A stretch of 64,000 nucleotides of DNA, taken from NCBI RefSeq assembly GCF_026151205.1, contig NC_087079.1:5661230-5725229 (forward strand), written 5' to 3'. The position numbers and the translations under genes are program-made. The notes beneath the pieces are model-generated. The model was not told the origin of the DNA and made no database searches. It was given only the letters and a program-made list of their open reading frames with translations. Shown here one piece after another: positions 1-13,240 of this stretch (its first letter is position 1; each line of letters opens with the position of its first letter). This DNA comes from Bolinopsis microptera (taxonomy: Eukaryota; Ctenophora; Tentaculata; Lobata; Bolinopsidae).

Positions 1-2761
1 AGCCCATTATTTTTATGACTCGTGTATGGTTAGTTTTAGTTGGGCGCTGAATTACTTGTTAATTGATAATATCTTTTTAGCTCGAGTAATTCGACAATTC
101 TTAATTAGAGTAATGGATTTTGATCCCGAAGACAAAACAGTTGGAATTGGGACGACTGATTCGGGAAAATAGTGAAAACGGAAGACTACTGCTAGATTGT
201 GATAGAATAGGAGCAACCGAAAATAACTATTCGGGATAATAAGCGCCGATCCAAATGGCCAGCTAGTGCTATAGCAACGATGATGAGCCGCGACACGTAG
301 GCTTAATTGACTATGAAAGTGAATGAAGGGCAGAAACAACAATCGGATTCAGAAACTCAGAACTGGCATTTCAAGACTTGATAAAGATGTCTTGACTTTG
401 GTGTAATGCGGTAACTGCAAAAACTTATGGAATCAGACTTGGGAGTGCTACTTTTGCAAGGGAGAGCACTATAAAATAAATTTACCGACTTCCTGCTGTC
501 GAGAAAAGAGCGGACGTGTGTAACGGAACTGCCCATTTTCAAGAAAAAAAAAAACTGTTGAAGAACAAAACATGTTCTTGAAACTACAAGGGAGTGGCAT
601 AGAACAGTGAGCAGGGACAGTGAGGGCACGATCAAACAGGAGGGGTACAGATTTATCGCATAATACGACTTTCCTGCAGATGTGCACCTTACGGATTTTG
701 TGGGGAAAAGGAGACGTTATGTGGTGCATCCTGTGTGGTTTCACGTATTTCGTGCTCTGTTTTCCATCAACCGAATGGAAAAATCACACAGACTTTGTGC
801 CAGGGTACATTGATTCAAGGAATATGGAGTTCCGTAAGACGTAAGTTCTAAGTCTTAAAGCCCTCTTTAATAACTTGTGCCATAATGGCAGCCACACGAA
901 ATTTCTCAATCCACACTTTTTATTCAAATATTACCTTAATATTGATATCATGTGACATTTTATGAGAATTTAAAATCTTCATTCTCAATGCTTTGTTCTA
1001 TCAAAGGGTTAGGTAACGCGTATCAAACAGCAATTACAAAGTCAAACAAACCAAATAAAACAAGCAGACTGGCTACAATAGGAAATCAACGTGCATCTCT
1101 CGCCCCCTGCCTCTCACAGGGGGCGGCGCTCGCGTATGATCTAAATTTTAGTGTTTAGGTGATATTCTTGGGGTGTGAAGATGCTATGAGTTTCGTTCTT
1201 TGGTGTTAATTACAGGGGTGGTGGGTCCTCATAGAATTTCTAGGAGTGGCTACTCATTACTGTTAACAAAGTCAAAATTCTAAATAACTCGTCCTTTAAG
1301 TTAAAAAAACGTATGATATTTTTGAGATTATTATATGTTAAATGCCTAATTCAAATCTGACGTAGCCAGATAATTAAGTTTACTGGGGCGAGGGCTAATT
1401 GTTAACCTCAGACGTGGAATAATATCTGTTAAAATAAGATATTGTAACGAATATTATCTGTCTTGTTAGCTTCAAGTTTGTGACAAACGAAGAAAACAAT
1501 CTGAGATTTAGAAAATAAAAATTCGGCATCTTTAAAAAAGAAAACACTAAATTCATATCGTTATCTCTTCCTTCTCATCTTATAACAGTTGTACCCTGTG
1601 CCAAGACAAATATAAAGTCACAATTTGTTGTTTAAACATTAGGCTGGGGTTTGCCTCTTCCACCGAGTGTACATAAAACAAACTGTTCGTATAAAAAACA
1701 ATTCCCGTATGTAGATAGGAAGGACACATGTCAACTTACAACCCATGGTCAGCAGCTAACAAAATGGTATAGATACAAATCCAGACTCTGCCACAGTTTT
1801 TATACGTCTGTACGTGTTCCTTTTCCATTATTATCCATCTGTTGTAGGTGTGTCGCGCGACACCAGAAACAAGTAATTGCACGGGTGGGGGGCCAGCTTA
1901 CCACCGTCAGGAGTATTTTAAAAGCTTCAGCTCACTCAGAGTGGGGTTAGTAAAATTAAACAGAAAATTAAGCAGCTTATCATAAAACATAGTTGGAACA
2001 CGTTGTAAAGATAAAATTATTCACTATTCTGAGCTGTTCTCCGCCGCCTATATGTTCCCTCGAAACAGTGCTTATTAAATTAAGGTGGTAGTAGTAACAG
2101 GTTATATTTGACAGATTGGCCATTTAAAATTGGTACGAATTAGATTGTCACCACTGAAACAGCTGTGGAAAATTGGAAAATTTTGATCGGTAATTCTCAT
2201 TAAAAAAAAATCTTCAATCATACTGATACAGTAGTTTGTTTATAGTGGCAGGGAGAACCAGTCACACCATCTAAAGACCTTCAGTTCTCTTCTGGTGGGC
2301 ATGCTAACATTAATTAACGTTGCAAGAAAGATAAGCTAGGATTGTGATTCTTTGCAGATGGACCCATTTCTTGTGAAGCTAACTGGGTTGATCTTATGTA
2401 GGATTCAACAGACTGCGTTACTGGGGTTCTTCATCAATTTCTCCCGAAAAATCTACTTTATAGTTTGTTTTTAAATAGAGTACCGAGTGACAGACTCGTT
2501 TCTTGTCGATTATTAGGAGGTCCAAAGACTTTAAAAAAATCGAAAAACAAAAACATCTTTAACGGCATTATCCCAAAAATTCTAGCTTCTAGAGGTTCTC
2601 TTTAAACTGATCCTAAGAACCATATCCTGAAGTATTTGGGGTGAATTGCTCAAATAATGTAGGAGAGATAGGATTATTAGACTCGATTTTCAGAACGCGA
2701 TTGAAAATCGCTCGGCCAATACAATTCACCAAATGTGATATATATATTCACGTAATCAGCC

Positions 2762-2870
2762 GAGGGGGGGGGTGGGGGGGTGGGGGGTTTTTTTTCTTTT
2801 CTTTTATATTTTTTCTCTTTTTCTTTCTTTTTTCTTTCTTTTTTTTTCACTTTTCTTCCTTTCTGCTCTT
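2762..2870. repeat. G-run followed by a T-rich low-complexity tract
   Basis: A run of G with single T interruptions is followed by about 80 bases of T with C. The mirrored site in the right arm is a C-only run of over 400 bases, so this locus has been read very differently on the two arms. Open frames over it encode only Gly/Pro or Phe/Lys homopolymers and are not genes. Confidence 0.85.
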
Positions 2871-3658
2871 TATATTTCCCGTTTGTTCCAAATGAATAAC
2901 GGCTTGTGTAATTTTGACACAATAGTTAACTGTGGTAAACCTGTTAGTTTTGTGGTAACCTGTTTGTTATTCCGCCAGCCAAGAATTGTTGTGGGCGCAA
3001 CCGACGAAAAAATAGTTGTATGTGTAAGGTAAAATTGATAGGAATAAAAAATCTATTGATTTAAAAGAGACAACTTCCAAATATCAAAAATATCGTGACA
3101 TCCTTCACGCAAGTAATCCCGGCTACTGTTTAAAATCCCCAGGAGCCAACGGTTTTCGAAACAAATGCACAAGTGTTAATCAGTTAAACGTTAACCGGAC
3201 ATTTGTAAGTATTTAAACTAATTACAAAAAACTACAAAATTTTACATTTATTGAGCTTTATTATTTTTTTAAACGTAATTGTAACGTCTCGTTCAAGTCG
3301 GTCCAAGACAAAGGCTTGGGCGAACGTCGACAACTTGTTAGAAAAAAATGGAGTGGAGGACTATCACTTTGCTATCAAAAATATCACTTATTCCAATTTA
3401 TTATGAATATTTAATGATTATTAATTTATGAACTATTAAATTAATAAGTGATAATAATTAATATGCTATGCTAAAAGCGACGAAACACAGGAAAAGGCTC
3501 GAAAACCCCCCTTTTGTATTAAAAAAAGTCGCTTAAAAGGACCCTACGCAAGACCTACACCAGGAAATATTTGATTATGGATCGAGGGAAAAAAGAAAAA
3601 ACCTTTGTTACACCAAAAAGAGTAAAGACAATTCATGGGTATTAAACCAATCTAAACA

Positions 3659-5050
3659 GTGATGGTACTGTTAATAAACAACAAGGAGTACTTCTTCCCA
3701 CTTCAAACCTGGTACATGCCATATTTCTACCCCACCCTAAAGGATCCACAAACATCAAACGGTAGGGACCTTAAACCAGGTGTCGAAACCCCCTTCAGGC
3801 TCATCAGGCACTCCAGGATGGAATCACAAAAAACGCAGTGATGTTTCCTGCTAGCCAATACCTGAAGGATCTTGAAAAAAGATTTCTGCTTGGACTTTTG
3901 ACTGATAGCACTGATGCCCTTCAATGGTTGGATTTCGTGGTATATTGAACATTCTCCCCAGTACAGAAGAAAAAGGCTTTCAGAAACAGTGTTTAACTAC
4001 GAACTTTAAGGCCCTCTATGATTCTCCAACACCACCCTCGTCATAGAAGCCTTGAATTCCGCTATGTCATCATGGCAGAGAAGATTGGTCTGAAAGGATT
4101 TCTGCAAAATGGGCTTCACCAAAATTGGTGGAATTGAGCCTTCGATCACTCTGCCCTGGGGTGTTTCGATCAAAAATTGGTTTCATACAGCTCATCGGTA
4201 ATCCCTACGGGTGGGATCATAAGTGGTCCAAAAACGCAAACATTAGCAGATCTACTACCTAATGAACAAATTGTGTTTATAGTAGCTTAACCCAGAGCTC
4301 ATGATAAGATCGGTTTCAGCCAGGCGGTACATTGACGAGACGGAGCCAGTTTGTTTGAGGGAAACTACAGATGAGTTTCAAAAAATTTGGATTGCTAGTT
4401 TCTTTTTGTTCGTTTTTTGTTGTTAACAAAAGCACTCCTCTCCCATGGCCTAATCATTGATGAATAAACCAAATAGAAGATCCTGGTAAAAACGTATCTT
4501 TTGGACATATGTTCCACCTCGATTCCTTAGGATCCCTCCAACGGATTTTGTTTCATAAAGCCAACAGACTCTCGTTCATATTCTACATTTTAAAAAGCTC
4601 CCACCCCTACCCATTATTCCGGTATCGTGTACTTCTTAATGCCTAGATCAGGGAAGGATCATCAACTGCCAAGAACGCCTGAAAGAAAATCTCAAACAAA
4701 ACCTCAAAAAAAAAGGCCTTCCTTGCCGCATGTTACCCTAGAAAAATGATTGAGATCATCAGTAATTAAGGTCATCCAAACACAGCAAAGATCACTGGTC
4801 ACGGCAAGTTCCGGTCTGATGCCCAGACATCATTACATCTCCCAATCAGGGTCATATCTACTTCATGGTAGTGCTGATGGATCTGGTGTCTGTGACTAAG
4901 AAGTATGAAGAACACCTCTCAAGAAACGAGGGAGTTTCAGTGAACAAGTGGACAACTGCTGGAACATCCCCAAGAGGGCCCTCCTCAACCTCCACCACGC
5001 CTAGGAAGACAAATTTTCAGTTACACAAAAGAAAACAGGGCCAAGCCTAA
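3659..5050 (+). other. Coding-like but unrecognised stretch, left arm
   Basis: Short open frames, including 3,659-3,841 and 4,865-5,050, appear in a stretch less AT-rich than its flanks. Their translations have ordinary, mixed amino-acid composition. The mirrored stretch of the right arm (about 22,000-23,300, minus strand) carries related peptides in different frames, including a 90-residue frame at 22,797-23,069. The dense indels between arms break the frames at different places, so this may be a gene or element ORF read with sequencing errors. I recognise no domain and assign no function. Confidence 0.25.
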
Positions 5051-5666
5051 AAATCTCGCCTCGTCAAATTGAACCGAACTTGCTTTAGGGTCAACATGGC
5101 CACAACCAGCAAAATGACAATGTGGCCAAGATGTAAATGTTGGTGAATCTTGTAAAGGCACCGTGAATTCAAAGAGAACGGCCAAGAAGGTTAAAGCATT
5201 CCCTGGAAACTGGCCAGACGCTACAACAATTCCATTTATCGTTCCAATGTAGTGTTGTGGAAAGGCTTACGGTCGGTGCACAACGCGACTCTCTATCGGG
5301 TTTGGATGGAGGGAAAAAAAATAGGGTCAAATAATTATAAAACCTTTTAAATGGTGATAAGGTGATGAAAACAACGTGACTGAATATAGTTGGGGTTTAC
5401 ATTTGTGGATCATGGTTTTAGACAAAGGGAAGGCTTTTAACAAAATTTTTTAATGGTGTCAATTATTGATAATTCTAGTCCTAAAAACTTGGATGGTAAG
5501 TGAACTAAAATATATTCAACTACTCAAAGACTTTAAAAAACCTTGGGAATTAACACTATAAATTCTTTTGGCCTTCCATTACTCCTAACATATTAATTTT
5601 AACTTTATAAACGTTTTAAGAGTGTTCAGATTTAAAAGGAATTTTTGGGTTTTATTAACTTTTACC

Positions 5667-5683
5667 CCCCCCCCCCCCCCCCC
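5667..5683. repeat. C homopolymer
   Basis: A run of 17 C is present in the left arm. The mirrored position near 21,430 lacks a comparable G run. It is another one-arm homopolymer difference. Confidence 0.7.
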
Positions 5684-8430
5684 AAAAAATTTCTAGGGGC
5701 TTATTGTCACTGAGATGACGCTTGCAACATGTTTGACGATAGCCTGTAGTTGAATAGTTTGATCTCAGTTATTTAAAAACAATTCATATAGTTTGGTTTG
5801 AGTCAAAGGGAAAACAAATTCCTTGTATAATAATTAATAAATACTTTAATTAACTAATTAACGAATATATATATAATGAATTAATGATTAATACCTTTTT
5901 TTTTTTGTTTTTATTAATTTTTCCGCACAAAGTAACGTCGCTGTCAAGGAAGTGAACTGATACGTTGGAGGAAATACCACTGTCATCTCACCACGCAGGG
6001 CTTGTTTCACCCTCATCTGAGGAAAGGTAAATTGAGAAATTAGTTAATCCAATTAGAGGATAAAAGTTATCTTTAATTGATTAAAAATTTCATTAAAGGA
6101 AGCAAATTCATCAACTTTTCAGCTTATCACGACAATTATTGAAGATAAACTTTATCCGTTGACTCATAACATTAAAAATAAAGGGGCGGTGTAATGGCCA
6201 CTGGTTAAACCTAAGTTTAAGGTTATATGACTCATATTATTAATATGTCTTATTTTATTAAACGCAACTTATATTATTTAAATATTGATTGCCTTAACTC
6301 ATCAAAAGGTTTGATGTACGGCTGAGGAAAAAACCACAGGGGAGTATTTAGTGTAAAACTCCTTTACTTGACCGATTATGATTTAGGGGTCATTCATATT
6401 TGTAAATGTGGACGACCCCCTTTATCCTCTATCCAAGTATCAGTAGGAAACGATTACGGGGGAAGGCAGTGTTAGAATAAGGGACAATGAAACAGCTGCT
6501 ACCACACGAACTGTAACTGATATAACTGGATTAAAGATTAATCTGGGAACATGGTGGCTCGTATGAAGGGAGGGAAGACGTTATATTTTTTCACCAGCTG
6601 CGATTTTTTAAAATATTACGAAAAAGTCAATTTCACATGTCATTTTATTTTCGTACGATGACAATGATTGCATCAGGACATCTGATTTATGATTCCATTA
6701 AAATTTCTATTATCATTCGGATCTCAACTTGTCTGTTGCTAATATTTACCGTATTTTGTCTGGTCAGATTACCACCTGATTAACTAGTTCCATATTCTCA
6801 GGGACAAAACGGATTTCCGCGATTATTTTGGCAAATTTTCGCGGCTTCCGCCGACATTTAACAGGCTATACAAATTAAACTACACATAAAAATTTGTCGC
6901 GGAGAATGGGAATTTCGCGATATTGTACCATGCCGCGAAATCCCTTTTGTCCTGCTATCTCTAACACTCTACTTTACCAATTATGTTCCAAAAACAATGA
7001 GCTTATGTGTCTTCAAGAATTACGTTCATGTATTTCCTGATTTACCAGTTGGATATAAACGATCGATCAAACTCAGTCTAAACAGTTTTCAGTTCGGATC
7101 CCTTAACTTTGTACCTATTCGGCATTCACAAAATGTTTTTGCTGAACTATTATGTATTCTATACTGTGAAAACATACTGTTCAGATATTCAAACCAGTAA
7201 AGGACCACTACTCAGTTGTTGTATTGTCTAGAGGTTAAAAAATATAGCGTCCTAGGATCTGCTCTTTCTTATTTCAAAATATATGGAAACCAATTTTGTT
7301 ATTAAAACAATCTGTTTAAGTGTTTATTTATTTTCTGTAATATGCCCACTGTCCACATACTAGCTTTTTTGTTTTTCATACATACCAGAAGGCTTACATT
7401 TTTAGGGTTTTTGATGCGGTAGGTTTTGGGTTTACGGGGGTCGTTTATATATTACGTAATCCTTTTTGGCACCCCCATTTTTAACCCCCTCCCCCCTCCG
7501 TAATAAATTTTTACACAGGAGCTATTGTGTAAAATATACTAGCGTAATCACTTTGGAAAACCCCCCCCCCTCCTCCCCTGGCTGATAACGTAATATTATG
7601 TGAATTGGGGTGAATGACTCCTAAGGTTTTCAAGAATTTCATCTTGTAACTAATCCGAAACTCTCTTTCCATAATATTAAGAAGTAAATCCTGAACTCAA
7701 TCAAGATGTTATATTCATAATTTTAGATTCCCTGATTAGAAAAATTCCCTTCAGGCGGGTCTCTCCAAATTGAGCGGTTACTTTGATGGCGATTTTAGGT
7801 TAGTCCACGGAATAGGACTAGGGGAACCGGGACACGCGGGGCGTTACGAACACAGGGGCGGTATTTCTTAAAAGGGTGGACACGGAGGGCGAATCAACAT
7901 GAATCACTTTAACATGTATAAACGGGTTTTTTGATGTTTCAACAGTCCTGGGTTGAGGTAAAAGCTTAGCACGAAGGAATTGGATATACTCTCGTTTTAA
8001 TTTGAATCAAAAAACATAGTGATGGCCACAAATACATTCACCCAGATTTAAGCGAGCCAAACATTGGAGAGATTTGCCTTAAATAATCTCTGTTCAACCA
8101 CAGCAGCAGATTTCGGGGTTTGGTAACGTTGCTTAGACCAATCAAATAACAATGCCAAGGGTTTCATGTGACAAAACTTGGATTCAAAATATGCAGTAGT
8201 GACGCTCGGTTACCCGGGGTTTAAATCAGGGGTTAGTACGTCCCAAAAACGGGAATTTTACTTTGGGTAGACAAATTTCATGAGGTGTGTTCATCAATTT
8301 CAAAACCATTCATTCTCTCAGTTAAAACTGTTAAAACGACCTTCATTAAGGACGTTTTTTTCTTCGCCTTCGTGTTCATACTAAAAATGAAATCATGTGA
8401 TTCGCCCTTTATCCACCTGACCCTTTAGGA
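5684..8430. other. AT-rich arm sequence without a recognisable gene
   Basis: This stretch is AT-rich and mirrored at about 18,540-21,430. It contains a C-rich site (7,561-7,570) whose mirror is a 65-base C run. Only short frames are present (for example 6,997-7,200), with no domain I recognise. Confidence 0.6.
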
Positions 8431-8439
8431 AAAAGTAAC

Positions 8440-9575
8440 GCCCTTGTTTCCTACGCCCCTTCGTTGTTCCTCCGATCTTGCGTCTTACCCCCTTTGTTTC
8501 CTACGCCCTAGTGTCCTCCGCTCCTTGCGTCTACCGCCTTTGTTTCTACGCCCTAGTGTCCTCCGCTTGCGTCTAACCTCCTTTGGTTTCCTAACGGCCT
8601 CGTGTCCTCCGCTCTTGCGTCTACCACCTTTGTTTCCTACGCCCTCGTGTTCCCTCCGCTCTTGCGTCTACCGCCTTTGGTTGACCTACGCCTATTGTCC
8701 TCCGCTCTTGCGTCTACCGCCTGTGTTTCCTCGCCCTAGTGTCCTCCGCTCATGAGTCTACCGCCTTTGTTTTCCTACGCCTAGTGTCATCCGCTCTTGC
8801 TCTACCGCCTTTGTTTCCTAAGCCCTAGTGTCCTTCCGCTTTCTTGCAGTTCACCGCCTTTGTTTCATACGCCCTCGTGTCTCCTCCGCTTCTTGGTCTA
8901 CCGCCTTTGTTTCCTCGGCCCTCGTGTCCTCCGCTCTTGGTGGGGGGCGTCTACCGCCTTTGGTTTCCTACGCCCTAGTGTCATCCGCTCTTTGCGTCTA
9001 CCACCTTTGTTTCCTAACGGTCCATAGTGTCCTCCGCTCTTGCGTCTACCGCCTTTGTTTCCTAGCCCTAGTGTCCTCCGCTCTTGCGTCTACCGCTTGG
9101 TTTCCTACCGCCTAGGTGTCCTCCGCTCTTGGCGTCTACCGCCCTTTGTTTCCTACGCCCACGTGTCCTCGCTCTTGCGTTCTACCGCCTTTTTTTTTTT
9201 TTTTTAATTCCTACGCCCTCGTTTCCTCCGTCTTGCGTCTACCGCCTTTGTTTCCACGCCCTAGTGTCCTCAGCTCTTGCGTCTACCCCCTTTGTTTCCT
9301 ACGCCCTAGTGGCCTGCTCTTGTCGTCTACACTTTGTTTCCTAGCCTAAGTGTCCTCCGGCTCTTGCGTCTACCGCCTTGTTTCCTACGCCTAATTGTCT
9401 CGCTCTTGCGTTCTCCACTTTGTTTCATACGCCCCTAGTGTCCTCCGCTCTTGCGTCTACCACCTTTGTTTCCTACGCCCTCGTGTCCTCCGCTCTTGGC
9501 GTCTACCGCCCTTTGTTTCCTACGCCCTATGTCCTCGGCTCTTGCGTTCTACCGCCATTTGTTTCCTACGCCTGT
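8440..9575 (+). repeat. 45-bp minisatellite, left-arm copy
   Basis: About 25 tandem units of a 45-bp sequence are present, each containing CTCTTGCGTCTACCGCC, TTTGTTTCCTACGCCC and a GTGTCCTCCG end. Units differ by frequent single-base indels. Because 45 is a multiple of three, all frames stay open for some distance and give false ORFs repeating Ser/Ala/Leu/Pro/Phe-rich 15-residue units. There is no evidence that it is coding. Confidence 0.93.
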
Positions 9576-9589
9576 ATCCTATACCCGAG

Positions 9590-11230
9590 GCTATGTGTGG
9601 TTTGCTTTCTTAATTATATACGCTACCGTATTATCCTACTTCGTCGGAAAAAGGATGGTGGATCACACGGACCGTCTTTTATCCAATAAATCAATAAATT
9701 GAAAGCAAACTTTTCTTTATATCAGTAAATTATTGGGCCAGCAGCGTCCGGACTCCCATTCGTCCAAATTTGAATAATTAGGTACACAATAATTTCAGAC
9801 CTAGTTTCTCATTAGAATTAGTTTGTATTCTTATAATCCGGGATCTTGCTGGCCCTTGATTCCAAGTTTAATTACATTCTCCCTCGTATAAAGACATTTC
9901 TTCAATGCAATTTAAAATACTATAGTTACTCAGACTAAGGACTACCATGATGGTATGGACGTTTTTGGCTATTTGTCATTGATGTGCCATATCCGTTTAA
10001 TTATATACATTATTTATACATAGTATGGTTCATTGCTCTTTTATTATTCATATTTACAGATTGCTCAATAGCGAGTCACCTGTTTCCATAAAGTTGACTA
10101 TTTGGAAAGGGAAATTTTCCATTTTTGTTCTTGATAATACTACTTAGAGAGTAAAAAGTCAAATGTTAGGTTTATTTTTGTAGTATATTTGGATAGAGAG
10201 CCACACTGCTAGCAAAACAGCCTAGAATCAGAATTATGTTATGTTGTATTAATTAAAGAGTTTTGGTAAGGACCATAGTGTATTTAGTTTATAACCGCTC
10301 ATTCTAGAAAAAAGTGAGCGGTCCAAGGATATGCGGATAACTTGGCACGCTACCGATTATTAGGAGATAGATCCACGTATTAGTTAATGTTGTTTGCTTT
10401 GTTATTTGTTTGAATGTGGCGGTAAATAAATATGGTTTTTGGAACAGGCCTCTCCTTTCAACTTCACATTATTTTGGACTAACCAACCTCAACTCCAGGG
10501 CACACTATCATGTTTACAGTGGATGGGACGAATATAACAAATATATGATATTCTTGAGACTCGGGATACGAACTCACCTCAACAAAACAAGGGGGCCCAT
10601 ACTTCTCTCTACAATTTACTGGTATTTTAACGTCATGAAGAGTGACTAGTTTATAGCTTTATAGTTGCAGCAAATTAAGAGCTGCTGTTTTGTAAGAAAT
10701 CGTCGGTAAGGTCAGCCCAAATCAAAATTATTAGAAAAAAATTCATACCAGACCACGTTTAACCGTTTTTAATTTTTACAGTAAAAACATAATGTTAAAG
10801 TAAAAGTATGTTCCGATTTCCTAGCGTTTCAAGTGGAACAACCGTTATTTCCATCTATTTTAAATTACAACTGCGCAATCTCGACCAGCCAATTAATAAT
10901 TCGGTTGCACTATGCCACATTTTCAACTTTAATCTTTCATTCGCTTGTTTGTCTTGTTTTCGCTAATTATGTTTTGCCGATCAGCTGCACGCCAAATATT
11001 CCTGTTGTCATGTATAATCTATTCAATTTCATATTCAAGCATAACAAACCAATGTTCTCAACTATTGGCAAAAGTCGTTTAATATTGGATACAGTATAGT
11101 CGATCGCCATGGACTATTTAGAATTTGGACGAGTGGTGGAAGATCTTCAGAACACCAAACAACATGATTAATTTATAACAACCTTGGTCTTTAATGAGGA
11201 CACAAAACGAAGCAAAAACTTGATATATTG
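9590..11230. other. AT-rich arm sequence between the two minisatellites
   Basis: This stretch is AT-rich and mirrored at about 15,690-17,340. It holds only short frames (for example 10,833-11,099) with no recognisable domain. I see no gene here. Confidence 0.6.
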
Positions 11231-11235
11231 GTTCT

Positions 11236-13240
11236 ACAGACCCCACAGGTAGTGCTAGTGGGAGTGGTAGGGGAACGCTGCAGTCCTGTACCTGTACCAC
11301 GGTACACCCAAGGCTCTGAAACTAGACCCTAACACTAACCCACAGGTAGTGATAGGTTGGGAGTGGTGGGGAAACTCTGCAGTCTGTACAGTTCCTGGTA
11401 CACAAGGGCTCTGAAACTAGATCTAACACTAACCCAAAGGTAGAGATAGTGGGAGTGGTTGGGAAAACTATGCAGTACGTACATGTCCCTGGGGTACTCA
11501 AGGGCTCTGAAAATAAACTCTAACACTAAACCCCAAGGTAGTGATAGTGGGAGTGGCAGGAGAAACTCTTGCCAGTCTGTTACCTGTCCGGTAACACAAG
11601 GCTCGAAAAAATAGACTATACACTAACCCCACAGGTAAGTGATAGTGGGAGTGGCAGGGACTCTGCAGTCGGTACCGTCCCTGGTACACAAGGCTCTGAA
11701 ATAGGGACTCAACACTAACCCCAAGGTAGTGATAGTGGGGGGAGTGGCAGGGAACTTCTGCTGTCCTGTGTGTTACCTGTCCCTGGTACACAAGGCTCTG
11801 AAACAAGCTCTAACATACCCACAGGTAGTGATAGTGGGAGTGGCAGGGGAAAATTTGCAGGTCCTGTACCTGTCCCTGGTACACAAGGGCTCTGAAACAT
11901 TGGACTCTAACACTAACCCCACAGGTTGTGATAGTGGGATTGGTAGGGAACTTCTGCAGGTCCTGTAACCTGTACCTGGTACACAAGGCTCTGGAAACTA
12001 GGGACTCTAACACTAAAACCCACAGGTAGTTTGATAGTGGGAGTGGTAGGGAACTCTGAGTCCTGGTCCCTGTTCCCTGGTACACAAGGGCTCTGAAACT
12101 AGATCTAACTTAACCCACAGGTAGTGATCGTGGGCGTGGTGTTGGGACTCTGCAGTCCTGTACCTGTCCCTGGTACCACAAGGCTTGAAACTAGGACTCT
12201 AACACTAACCCCACAGGTAGTGATAGTGGGAGTGGTAGGGAATCTGCAGTTCCTGTACCCTGTCCCTGAGTACCACAAGGATCTGAAACTAGAACTCTAA
12301 CACTAACCCCACAGGTAGTGATAGTGGGAGTGGGTAGGGAACTCTGCGTTACTGTACTGTCCCCTGGACACAAAGGCTCTGAAACAAGACTCTAACCACT
12401 ACAACCCCACAGGTAGTGTTAGTGGGAGTGGTAGGGAACTCTGCAGTCCTGTAACCTGCCCTGGTAACAGGCTTCTGAAACTAGGGACTTCTAACATTAA
12501 CCCCACAGGTCGTGTTAGTGGGAGTGGTAGGGAAACTCTGCCAGTCCTATACCTTGTCCCTGGTACACAAGGCTTGGAAATCTAGACTCATCACTAACAC
12601 CACAGGTAGTATAGTGGGAGTGGTAGGGGAACCTTGCAGTCCTGCGTACCTGTCCCTGGTACACAAGGCTCTGAAAACTAGACCTTAACCACTAAACCCA
12701 CAGGTAGTGATAGTGGCGGTGGTAGGGAAAACTCTGCAGTCATGTACCTGTCCCTGGTACACAAGGCTCTGAAAACTAGACCTAACACTAAAACCCCACA
12801 GTAGTGACTAGTGGGTGTGGTAGGGAAACTCTGCAGTCCTGTACCTGTCCCTTGGTACACAAGGCTCTGAAAACAGACTCTAAAACTAAACCCCCACAAG
12901 GTAGTGATAGTGGGAGTGGTAGGGAACTCTGTAGTCTGTACTGTCCTGGTACAAAGGCTTGAAACTAAAACGCTAACACTAACCCCACAGGTAGTGATAG
13001 TGGGAGTGGTAGGGAAACTCTGCAGTCCTGTACCTGTCCCTGGTACACAAGGCTCTGAAACTAGACCCTAACACTCAACCCCACAGGGTCGTGATAGTGG
13101 GGAGTGGTAGGGAAATCTGCAGTCCTGTACCTGATCCCTGGTACACAAGGCTCTGAAAATAGACTATAACACTAACCCCAACAGGTAGTGATAGTGGGAG
13201 TTGGTAGGGAACTCTGCAGTTCTGTACCTGTATCCAGGGA
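11236..13240 (+). repeat. 94-bp minisatellite, left half
   Basis: About 21 tandem units of roughly 94 bp are present. Each contains GGTACACAAGGCTCTGAAAC, CACTAACCCCACAGGTAGTG, GGGAGTGGTAGGGAACTCTG and CCTGTACCTGTCCCT. Unit length varies through indels. The array runs up to the turn-round of the giant palindrome and reappears immediately in reverse orientation. Confidence 0.95.

Larger units (their letters stand above)
1..13240 (+). repeat. Left arm of a giant inverted repeat
   Basis: The first bases match, as reverse complement, the sequence ending near 27,623. The correspondence continues inward through shared landmarks (45-bp minisatellite, AT-rich blocks, poly-C/poly-G sites) to a turn-round near 13,240. 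The arms differ mainly by one- or two-base indels, especially in homopolymers, and by long C runs in the right arm only. This error style is typical of raw long reads and unlike evolutionary divergence. The left limit cannot be fixed because the arm begins at base 1. Open reading frames here are short and are mostly not conserved between the two arms. Confidence 0.93.

Noticed and set aside
8444-9702. Several overlapping open frames of 70-100 residues, and their mirrors at 17,239-18,517
   Set aside because: The 45-bp repeat period is divisible by three, so every frame of the array stays open. The peptides are 15-residue repeats broken at each indel, with no start context or domain.
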